Below, piece after piece: positions 1-5,723 of a stretch of DNA of 32,195 bases. The translations under genes were made by a program, and so were the position numbers. Where the stretch lies: IMG/VR virus record IMGVR_UViG_3300044846_000973, positions 1-32,195 of that record. One strand, given 5' to 3'. The DNA comes from a virus. Position 1 is the stretch's first letter. The number at the start of each line of letters is the position of its first letter. The notes under the pieces are model-generated. The model was not told where the DNA came from and made no database searches. It saw only the letters and a list, made by a program, of their open reading frames with translations.

Positions 1-33
1 CGACCAGCAAGGAACTCCAGTAATGATTGGCGA
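1..33. repeat. Left copy of terminal overlap repeat
   Basis: These 33 bases recur at 32163-32195 with 31 of 33 identical; the differences are at positions 8 and 10. Both copies encode the same stretch of capsid protein, reading Q here and E at the right end. The simplest reading is an assembly overlap that closes a circular genome of about 32,162 bp, with a strain variant in the overlap. A true short terminal repeat is less likely because the overlap lies inside a gene. Confidence 0.85.
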
Positions 34-739
34 AGGTGTTGAGAAGACTCAAATCGATGTACAATACAAGGAGCAGAGAGCTAAGGTTGAGAAGATTGGT
101 GTACACATGAAGGTTTCTATGGAAATGTTGGAAGATGCCGCTTACTTGGCTTCTTACATCCAATCCAATGGAGTTAAGCGTGTAGAGACTGTAATCGAAA
201 ACCAATTGTTTACTGGTAACGGAACATCTCCTCAGCTTGCTGGTTTGCTTTCTAAGTCTACCACTTTCACTGGTTCTACAATGGCTGGTAAAGTTGAGGC
301 TGCTACTAACTGGGATGTTATCCACGGAATCATCGCTCAAGTAAGAGCTGCAAACGGAACCGCTACTGGCGTATTCGTTGAGACTGGACAATATCACGTT
401 ATGCTTTCTGAGAAGGATGCAGACAAGCAGTATATCTTGCCAGCTGGCGTTACTTTCAACGCAAATGGTGGTATCAACGCTTGGGGAGTTCAAATCATCC
501 CAACAAACGCTTTGACTGGAACTGCTGCTGATTTCGTAGGTGGTGACCTTTCAGCAATCAACGTACGTTTGAGAAGCGGTTTGCAAGTAGCAATCGGAGA
601 GTCTGGCGATGACTTTATCGACAACTTGAAGACTGTAAGAATCGAGCAGCGTTTGGTGCAGTTTATCTCTGCTAACGATACTCCTTGCTTGGTTAAAGGT
701 GTGTTTGCAACTGCAAAGGCGCTTCTTGAGACTACCTAA
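2..739 (+). CDS. Major capsid protein, C-terminal part (split by window ends)
   Basis: This frame is open from base 2 and has no natural start. It continues the gene that begins at 31630. Joined across the overlap, the product is 423 residues, a normal size for an HK97-fold major capsid protein. The part here carries the body of the fold, including a helical run (VSMEMLEDAAYLASYIQ) followed by the segment ending QLFTGNGTSPQLAGLL, which is typical of HK97-type capsid proteins of Bacteroidota phages. It forms the icosahedral shell after cleavage by the protease encoded at 30620. The internal ATG at 23 is not the real start. Codons here are more GC-rich and regular than in neighbours, as expected of a highly expressed gene. 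A strong terminator follows. Confidence 0.9.
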   Translation, partial: DQQGTPVMIGEGVEKTQIDVQYKEQRAKVEKIGVHMKVSMEMLEDAAYLASYIQSNGVKRVETVIENQLFTGNGTSPQLAGLLSKSTTFTGSTMAGKVEAATNWDVIHGIIAQVRAANGTATGVFVETGQYHVMLSEKDADKQYILPAGVTFNANGGINAWGVQIIPTNALTGTAADFVGGDLSAINVRLRSGLQVAIGESGDDFIDNLKTVRIEQRLVQFISANDTPCLVKGVFATAKALLETT

Positions 740-772
740 TTATTTAGTGTGTGTTTAGTTTAATGGTGAAAG

Positions 773-798
773 GGCGGGAATTTTTCCCGCCTTTTTTT
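773..798 (+). terminator. Rho-independent terminator after capsid gene
   Basis: An 8-bp perfect stem (GGCGGGAA at 773-780 with TTCCCGCC at 784-791) has a 3-nt loop and is followed by seven T residues at 792-798. It lies 33 nt after the capsid stop codon. It should end most transcripts that read through the protease and capsid genes and so lower expression of the accessory genes downstream. No convincing TAnnTTTG box was found between it and the gene at 846. Confidence 0.9.
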
Positions 799-845
799 GT
801 TTAACGCTTTCAAAATCACTTACTTTAAAAAATAAATTATAAGAT

Positions 846-1022
846 ATGGCAACATTTACGATGTGTAAGCCTCAAAGATGCAAGCTGAAACTAACTTGCG
901 AGCGCTTTACTGCAAAGCCTAGCGAGATGCAAATCTACTTTGATAAGGAGCCAAGTAATCCCGAAGGAACGGCTTGTGAAGTGTACTTTAAGAAAAATTG
1001 TAAGCCTTGCGGCGAAATCTAA
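846..1022 (+). CDS. Small Cys-rich protein, paralogue of the gene at 16591
   Basis: The product has 58 residues. The cysteines are at positions 7, 12, 18, 44, 52 and 55, which suggests a small zinc- or Fe-S-binding fold. The core ERFTAKPSEMQ..YF..P...EG..C...YF matches the protein encoded on the opposite strand at 16591-16791 (YRFTAKPSEYMQ..YF..P..EGKCD.YW). Function is unknown. The gene sits between the capsid terminator and a methyltransferase gene. The ATG at 846 follows an A/T-rich leader with no Shine-Dalgarno sequence. The first frame of the next gene overlaps it only if an unlikely TTG start is used there. Confidence 0.75.
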   Translation: MATFTMCKPQRCKLKLTCERFTAKPSEMQIYFDKEPSNPEGTACEVYFKKNCKPCGEI

Positions 1023-1032
1023 AAACCAAAAT

Positions 1033-1566
1033 ATGAATATTAGCGAAGACGATTTCCTAAAAGCGGAAATTGAAAGTTTAAATTTAACGATTGATAATGT
1101 CGACTTTGTGGCTTTAGCTCAGGAAGTTGCAGACTATTGCAAAAGCTTTGAAGTAAAAACTGTGTTAGACTTTGGATGTGGAACTGGCGTTTACTCGGAG
1201 GTTTTGAGACAAAATGGTTTTGACATTACGGCCCAAGACATATTTAAGTCCCATCGAGATTATTGCAAAGAAAATTACCCAAAGTTAAAGGTATTGCAAA
1301 AGCCAAAACAAGCTGACCTTATGTTATGGATTGAGGTGGCCGAACACATGACCGATGACGAAATAGGCAAAGCTTTAAAGGCGGTTAATCCAAAGTATAT
1401 ACTTTTCTCTTCAACTCCTGAAACGACAGATTTTGACGCTGATTGGGGACACATAAACATAAAGCAACAAAACGAATGGGTTGCGATGTTTAACGAATTT
1501 GATTATAAATTAATTGACGAGCCAAAAACACCTACACAATGGGCGCTCACGTTCCAAAAAATCTAA
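1033..1566 (+). CDS. Class I SAM-dependent methyltransferase
   Basis: The product has 177 residues. Residues 44-52 (VLDFGCGTG) are the glycine-rich SAM-binding motif I; an acidic residue (D69) ends the next strand as in motif II; and LMLWIEVAEHM at about 96-106 resembles the motif seen in small-molecule and sugar O-methyltransferases. The short size and absence of a DPPY or PCQ motif argue against a DNA methyltransferase. The two genes downstream look like glycosyltransferases and overlap or nearly touch, so a joint role in making or capping a sugar on the virion or host surface is plausible (inference). The ATG at 1033 was chosen over an upstream in-frame TTG at 940 because that would run through the preceding gene. 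Confidence 0.8.
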   Translation: MNISEDDFLKAEIESLNLTIDNVDFVALAQEVADYCKSFEVKTVLDFGCGTGVYSEVLRQNGFDITAQDIFKSHRDYCKENYPKLKVLQKPKQADLMLWIEVAEHMTDDEIGKALKAVNPKYILFSSTPETTDFDADWGHINIKQQNEWVAMFNEFDYKLIDEPKTPTQWALTFQKI

Positions 1567-2180
1567 TTTACTTTATCTACTATCCAGGGAGGATTGGACA
1601 TTACCACAAGCTTAATTTAGCGTATTTAAACAAGTACTGGCATTTGTTCGATGGTCAAAAGGTTGTAAAGATTGCTTTGGATTTGGGATACAATGCAAAG
1701 CCAATATTGGAGCTTTTGCCAAAGGATTGTAAAGTGGAATTTGTCGAAAATAATAGGACATTTGGCGAAGCCGTACACTTTATGGATTCAATCAATCGAG
1801 TGAGTGGAGGGATGACCTTTTATGGCCATTGTAAGGGCGTCTCACGGCCTTTAATGGGTGGACTAGACAAATGGATTGCCCATTTATACGAAGGCAATCT
1901 AAAGACTATTCCTGACCTTACAGAGAAGCTATTCTCCAGCGTTTGCGGTAAGCTTTTGCCTTGCCCTCCATACGTTCCGCAAGAGTTTCACTATTCAGGC
2001 TCTTTTTATTGGTTTAACACCGACAAAGTAAAAGCCAGGATTAAAGAGATGCCAATGGATAGGCATTTAAGCGAAAGATTTCCAGCGGTAATCGCAAAAC
2101 AAAGCGAGTGTCTATTTCAGTATCCAAGCTTTGACAAGAATTTTAATTACTACGACGAGCGGACATGGAAAAGCCTTTAA
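1539..2180 (+). CDS. Glycosyltransferase-like protein
   Basis: The product has 213 residues. Residues about 94-101 (FYGHCKGV) and FHYSGSFYWFN at about 150-160 resemble conserved stretches of GT-A-type sugar transferases found in polysaccharide loci (a H.KG motif followed by an aromatic-rich strand). No classic DxD is obvious, so the assignment is tentative. It overlaps the methyltransferase by 28 nt at its start and the next gene by 16 nt at its end, indicating translational coupling in one operon. Likely substrates would be nucleotide sugars, with a virion protein, host glycan or modified base as acceptor; the sequence does not tell which. Confidence 0.6.
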   Translation: MGAHVPKNLIYFIYYPGRIGHYHKLNLAYLNKYWHLFDGQKVVKIALDLGYNAKPILELLPKDCKVEFVENNRTFGEAVHFMDSINRVSGGMTFYGHCKGVSRPLMGGLDKWIAHLYEGNLKTIPDLTEKLFSSVCGKLLPCPPYVPQEFHYSGSFYWFNTDKVKARIKEMPMDRHLSERFPAVIAKQSECLFQYPSFDKNFNYYDERTWKSL

Positions 2181-2719
2181 AGATATTTTATTCAAACCCG
2201 TTTGACTTAGATAAAAATATAGGTAAAGCCTACAACGAATACTTGGCCAGCATAAATGCAAACGACGATGATTGGATTGTTTTACAAGACGGTGATATTT
2301 TGTATCTGACTCCTGACTGGGGCAAAAGAATACACGATGCTTTGGCTTTAGATGGAGACAAATTTGGCTTGATTGGATGTTATACTAATCGACTAAGGTC
2401 AAAGCACCAATTGCATGGAAAAGCCTTTAGCAACGATTTAAACATTAGAAATCATTATAATCTAGCTATGAGTTACCAAGGCGAAGGCATCCAAGAGATT
2501 AGCGAATACATTGCTGGGTTTTTTATGGCATTTCAGTACAAGAGCTGGAAAAAAATTAAGTTTGTCGAGAATAGCTTGGCTTTTGATTCTCTGTTTTCGA
2601 TGAGAGTTAAAGAGCTTGGCTTAAAGATTGGTTTAATCCGTTCGCTTTACGTTTTCCATAGTTATCGACCTTGGACTGATTTCGAGCCTTGGAATGAGAA
2701 AAAACATTTAATGAAATAA
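2165..2719 (+). CDS. GT2-like glycosyltransferase
   Basis: The product has 184 residues. The stretch around residues 37-51 (WIVLQDGDILYLTPD) contains a DxD motif (D42-G-D44) at the end of a hydrophobic strand, as expected for metal and nucleotide-sugar binding in GT-A family 2 enzymes. A later ..YIAGFFMAF.. strand and a histidine near the end (YVFHSYRPW) also fit that family. It is shorter than cellular GT2 enzymes and starts directly with the catalytic domain. It is coupled to the preceding glycosyltransferase-like gene. Its place between the capsid and head-tail connector genes suggests action on the virion, which is an inference only. Confidence 0.7.
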   Translation: MEKPLKIFYSNPFDLDKNIGKAYNEYLASINANDDDWIVLQDGDILYLTPDWGKRIHDALALDGDKFGLIGCYTNRLRSKHQLHGKAFSNDLNIRNHYNLAMSYQGEGIQEISEYIAGFFMAFQYKSWKKIKFVENSLAFDSLFSMRVKELGLKIGLIRSLYVFHSYRPWTDFEPWNEKKHLMK

Positions 2720-2730
2720 ATAGTATCTTT

Positions 2731-2871
2731 ATGATAAAATTATTAATTGACCTGGCACCCTTTCAGAAAGGCGAAATATTGACCGTAGGCAAGACCTACG
2801 ACACATATTTGGTCGACAAAGGCTTAGCGGTTTGGATAAAAGTTGACAAACAAGAAATAAAAACGAAATGA
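2731..2871 (+). CDS. Small protein before head-tail connector
   Basis: The product has 46 residues: a short beta-rich domain (KLLIDLAPFQKGEILTVGK...YLVDKGLAVW) of a kind often encoded between capsid and connector genes in siphoviruses. Its stop overlaps the start of the connector gene (ATGA at 2868-2871). Family function is unknown to me; a role in head maturation is inferred from position only. Confidence 0.65.
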   Translation: MIKLLIDLAPFQKGEILTVGKTYDTYLVDKGLAVWIKVDKQEIKTK

Positions 2872-3335
2872 GCGTAGTAAGACCCCTCGACATTAGATAC
2901 AGTACCCAAGTAGCAACGGAGCCAATTACTTTGGCAGAGGCTAAGGCTTGGATGCAAATTGATTTCTCAGATTGGGATACCTTAATTACTAACGAACTAA
3001 TCCCAGCGGCTAGAATTGAAAGTGAGAAGGCAAGTGGAATGCTTTATGTGGAAAGAAATGTGGTTATCACGAATAATAAAAGAGGCGAGAGAATATATCC
3101 AATTGGCCCTTGGGTGGCGGATGTAACAACGGACGAAACAGAGGTTGAGAATTACACCTATACGGCTGGATTTAATGCTTTAAATCCTTTACCTCAAGAT
3201 TTGCACGTTGCGATGCTTAAAAGAATTGCAACGGATTTCGCATATCGTCAGAATTTATTAAATGACCAAGAATATTATGCCCAAAAGGCCAGCATTTCAA
3301 CCGAGTTAAAATATAGAGCGGACTTATTCGTATGA
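2868..3335 (+). CDS. Head-tail connector (HK97 gp6 / SPP1 gp15-like adaptor)
   Basis: The product has 155 residues. It has the usual layout of phage connector adaptors: an N-terminal EPITLAEAKAWMQID..DWDTLI motif that starts the helical core, a bundle helix (ELIPAARIESEKASG), a beta hairpin and a C-terminal helix rich in Leu and Arg (DLHVAMLKRIATDFAYRQ). The protein forms a ring under the portal and joins it to the head-closure protein. It overlaps both neighbours by 4 nt, in the standard order connector, closure, gp10, tail terminator. Confidence 0.85.
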   Translation: MSVVRPLDIRYSTQVATEPITLAEAKAWMQIDFSDWDTLITNELIPAARIESEKASGMLYVERNVVITNNKRGERIYPIGPWVADVTTDETEVENYTYTAGFNALNPLPQDLHVAMLKRIATDFAYRQNLLNDQEYYAQKASISTELKYRADLFV

Positions 3336-3658
3336 TAAATTTTGGAAAATACGACCAAAAGGTTGAGTTTGTTTCCTTTCAAACTATAAGCGACGGAGCT
3401 GGAGGCACAACCGTTACTCCAGCTACATCTTTGTCTACGTTTGCATCGGTTAAACAAACTAGAGCTGGAAATGCTTTGGAGGCTGGAGAGATGGTATTGC
3501 CAAACACTTACCAAATTGCAATCCAGTATCGTGTCTCGTTTGTTCCTAGCGAAAACTACCAGGTTTATTATCGAAGCAAATATTACAAAATTACTGGCGT
3601 TCAATTGAATGACGAGCGCCAACACAAAGAGTACATTATAAACATGGTCGGAGTGTAA
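3332..3658 (+). CDS. Head closure protein (SPP1 gp16-like)
   Basis: The product has 108 residues and is all-beta in appearance. It carries the phrases typical of this family: an early YDQKVEF..., a central WA/FASV..TRAGNALEAG segment, and a late Y.I..V...ERQ..Y. ending. These proteins close the portal channel after DNA packaging and bind the tail terminator. It is tightly packed with its neighbours (ATGA overlap with the connector; the stop overlaps the next ATG by one base). Confidence 0.85.
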   Translation: MINFGKYDQKVEFVSFQTISDGAGGTTVTPATSLSTFASVKQTRAGNALEAGEMVLPNTYQIAIQYRVSFVPSENYQVYYRSKYYKITGVQLNDERQHKEYIINMVGV

Positions 3659-4122
3659 TGGCGGTTACTGTAAAAGGCTTGGACAAAGCTCTAATTGATT
3701 TAAATAAAAAAAGCGATGCAGTTGTTGAAGCCGTTAAAGACGCTTTGGCAAGTGCCGCAACGGATATTGAAATAGAGGCTATAAGAAACGCTCCAAGTAG
3801 TTGGAATGGTTTACCATTAAACATCAAGCAAAGGATTGATAAAGTAGTTGAAAACAATGGATTAGCTTGGAGAGTTGGCGTGCAGTCAGGCGACCCAGTA
3901 TTTGAGATTGAGGCTTGGTTGGAATTTGGAACTGGATTAAGTGCAAGGGAAATTTTAAGTCGTGCAGAATACACACAAGAAGTCCGAGATATTGCAAGAA
4001 GGTTTTACAGAAATGGACAAGGCCGAATTGTTGGCCGTCCTTATTTAATGCCATCCTTTTTCAAGAATACCGCTAACTTGGTGCAAGAAATCGAAAACGA
4101 AATTAAAAAGGATATTAAATGA
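3658..4122 (+). CDS. HK97 gp10-like head-tail joining protein
   Basis: The product has 154 residues. It begins VKGLDKALIDLNKK..., has a long N-terminal helix, an APSSWNGLPLNIKQRI region and the conserved ..LEFGTG segment, then a C-terminal PYLMPSFFKN motif. That order is that of the HK97 gp10 / tail-completion family. It acts at the head-tail interface during assembly. It overlaps the tail terminator gene by 4 nt. Confidence 0.85.
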   Translation: MAVTVKGLDKALIDLNKKSDAVVEAVKDALASAATDIEIEAIRNAPSSWNGLPLNIKQRIDKVVENNGLAWRVGVQSGDPVFEIEAWLEFGTGLSAREILSRAEYTQEVRDIARRFYRNGQGRIVGRPYLMPSFFKNTANLVQEIENEIKKDIK

Positions 4123-4568
4123 GAGAAATCGCTACGGACATAAGAAAGGCAATTATTGCCGCAATCTCACCTTTAACGCTTAGCGGTGTGACTTTGCCAG
4201 TTTACGACACGGAGTTGCCTCCTGGTATTAATCCAGCGAACTACCAAGGCTCGGCCGCTTACGTCCTTATTACAGACCAAAACGAAGCCGAGACAACAAA
4301 CAATGATTGCTCAATAAGACAAAACGCAACCTTTCAAATAAATATTGTAACCAAGTTTGCACAAGGCAACGGAGGTAAAAAGCTTTCGGAAAATATTTCC
4401 AATGCTATTCAATTAAAAATGACTCTGGATTATTTAACATTGCCAGCCGATTTGCAAGCTATAAACATTAGAAAGAACTTTAGCAGAACTCAAATTGAGC
4501 AAGGCAGTAGCCAAATCGCTTACCAAAAAATCTTGTCTTATACCTTGGATATTTTCCAAGTATCTTGA
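4119..4568 (+). CDS. Tail terminator / tail completion protein (gp17-like)
   Basis: The product has 149 residues. An N-terminal helix (IATDIRKAIIAAISPLTLSGV..PVYDTELP) is followed by a beta strand (AAYVLITDQNEAETTNNDCSIRQNATFQINIVTKF) and a helix, the usual pattern of the DUF3168/gpU-like tail terminator fold. It caps the growing tail tube and docks it to the head. It is the last gene of this transcriptional block; a promoter begins only a few bases upstream of its stop. Confidence 0.75.
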   Translation: MREIATDIRKAIIAAISPLTLSGVTLPVYDTELPPGINPANYQGSAAYVLITDQNEAETTNNDCSIRQNATFQINIVTKFAQGNGGKKLSENISNAIQLKMTLDYLTLPADLQAINIRKNFSRTQIEQGSSQIAYQKILSYTLDIFQVS

Positions 4569-4608
4569 TAAATAAAAATTTATGTATATTTGTTAAAACG
4601 AATAAGCA
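4565..4608 (+). promoter_or_regulatory. Late promoter and leader before tail tube gene
   Basis: TTG at 4565-4567, a 17-bp spacer and TATATTTG at 4585-4592 match the Bacteroidota -33/-7 promoter pattern. The 16 nt between the -7 box and the ATG at 4609 (TTAAAACGAATAAGCA) are repeated almost exactly upstream of the portal (27442) and protease (30596) genes. The expected 5' leader is about 10 nt, with no Shine-Dalgarno site. Confidence 0.8.
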
Positions 4609-5025
4609 ATGGCAACATATCAATTAGGCAATTTCTTTACTTTCGAGTGGAACTCTCTTCCAGTCGTTTGTAAAACCTCCGCTTCTGTTTCAATTTCCAA
4701 CGAATCTGTAATTGTAAGAAACGATTGCACAGGCGATTATGGAGTTAGACTAGAAGGCGGCGACAAATCAGGCTCTTTCTCTTTTAGTGGAGACCTCGAT
4801 TTTGCATCTACTGGAGCATCCAACCTCTCAGCTTTTGACTTGATGGAAGATATCGGCAAAGTATTTGAATTGGTTTTTGGAGGTACTGAGTCAGGTGACA
4901 AAATTATTACAGTTGACGCTCAGTTAAACTCTCTTGAAATTACCGCAGAAAGAAACTCTCAAGTATCTTTCTCAGGAACTTTCGACTTTGCTGGCGCTCC
5001 AGTAATTAGCGTTATACCAACCTAA
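4609..5025 (+). CDS. Major tail tube protein
   Basis: The product has 138 residues and is beta-rich. It follows the pattern of TP901-1-type tail tube proteins: an N-terminal strand (YQLGNFFTFEW), a glycine-rich RLEGGDKSGSFSFSGDLDF region and a C-terminal repeat of the same strand type (VSFSGTFDFAG). It polymerises as rings around the tape measure protein. Having its own promoter fits the high copy number needed. Tail chaperone genes follow directly. Confidence 0.85.
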   Translation: MATYQLGNFFTFEWNSLPVVCKTSASVSISNESVIVRNDCTGDYGVRLEGGDKSGSFSFSGDLDFASTGASNLSAFDLMEDIGKVFELVFGGTESGDKIITVDAQLNSLEITAERNSQVSFSGTFDFAGAPVISVIPT

Positions 5026-5034
5026 TAAACATAT

Positions 5035-5364
5035 ATGGCTAAATACCATTCTACTCCCTTTAAAGAAGGGGAGATTTTCTTTTACCCAAATCTTGGGGCA
5101 TTGGCTAATTTTGAAGACTTTACTGGAAAAAGTTTAGGTGAAGTTTTTCAAAATGGAAAGATGCCAAAGCTAGATTTAATTTACGCTTTGCTTATTGAAT
5201 GTCACAAAGTTGCTTGCATTCGTAAATCGGCAAATCCAATTAGCTTAGATGAGTTAAAAACTTGGGTTGAGGGTAAAGAGGTAATTAATTTATTTAACGA
5301 CGTTTTGGCCGACTTGCTTTTGGAGTTGGGGATTGGTGAAAATACCGAACAAAAAAAAACGTAA
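5035..5364 (+). CDS. Tail assembly chaperone, short form (gpG-like)
   Basis: The product has 109 residues in the zero frame. It is mostly helical after a short beta start (YHSTPFKEGEIFFYPNLGALANFEDFTG), as in gpG-type chaperones that coat the tape measure protein. It lies between the tail tube and tape measure genes, the position where double-ORF chaperones occur. Its last codons read GAA CAA AAA AAA ACG TAA, placing an A9 run right before the stop. Slippage there would fuse it to the frame at 5358-5723. Confidence 0.85.
   Translation: MAKYHSTPFKEGEIFFYPNLGALANFEDFTGKSLGEVFQNGKMPKLDLIYALLIECHKVACIRKSANPISLDELKTWVEGKEVINLFNDVLADLLLELGIGENTEQKKT
5351..5360 (+). promoter_or_regulatory. Probable -1 ribosomal frameshift site (A9C)
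   Basis: Nine A residues (5351-5359) precede C. The heptamer A AAA AAA at 5352-5358 is in phase with the zero-frame Lys codons (5353 and 5356), so two lysyl-tRNAs can slip back one base. The -1 frame is then open from AAC at 5358 to the stop at 5723. A weak 5-bp stem (5377-5381 with 5392-5396) lies 18 nt downstream, further than usual for a stimulator. No strong start codon or leader was found for the second frame. Confidence 0.75.
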
Positions 5365-5723
5365 GTGAAGACGAAAGCGAGAATTATAATGCTCGCGAAA
5401 ATTTATTGCTGCTCGTAGGTCGGACAAAAATCCCTTATGAGCAGCTTTTTCATTTAAGCCGTAAAGAGTTAAAGGTTTTAATAAAAGGCCACGAGATAGA
5501 CCAAAAAGACATGGTAGAGGCAATGCGTAAACAGGCTATAATTTTATTGCAACCTCATTTAAAGAAGGGAGTAAATTTAGACCCAACAAAAATTTGGCCT
5601 TTGTCCTGGGATAATAATCCAAAGCCTTTGGAGTCAACGCCTCAAGACTTTGCTAAAGCAAAGAAATTGTTGGAAATTGCATCTAAACTAGAAAGAAATG
5701 GCAAATCCAAGAATAGAGGTTGA
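5358..5723 (+). CDS. Tail assembly chaperone, frameshift extension (gpT-like part)
   Basis: This frame adds 121 residues to the first 108 of the upstream gene, giving a predicted fusion of 229 residues. It contains KIPYEQLFHLSRKELKVLIKGHEIDQKDMVEAM and a proline-rich end, similar in kind to gpGT extensions that recruit tail tube subunits. The only candidate starts are a TTG at 5406 and later codons without a recognisable initiation region, so expression by -1 frameshift is more likely. It overlaps the tape measure start by 26 nt. Confidence 0.75.
   Translation, partial: NVSEDESENYNARENLLLLVGRTKIPYEQLFHLSRKELKVLIKGHEIDQKDMVEAMRKQAIILLQPHLKKGVNLDPTKIWPLSWDNNPKPLESTPQDFAKAKKLLEIASKLERNGKSKNRG

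Noticed and set aside
940-1032. TTG start for the methyltransferase gene
   Set aside because: It would overlap the Cys-rich gene at 846-1022, and the added residues do not resemble a methyltransferase N-terminus; ATG at 1033 fits better.
5377-5396. Stimulatory hairpin for the frameshift
   Set aside because: Only a 5-bp stem with a 10-nt loop, 18 nt downstream of the slip site; too weak and too far to claim.
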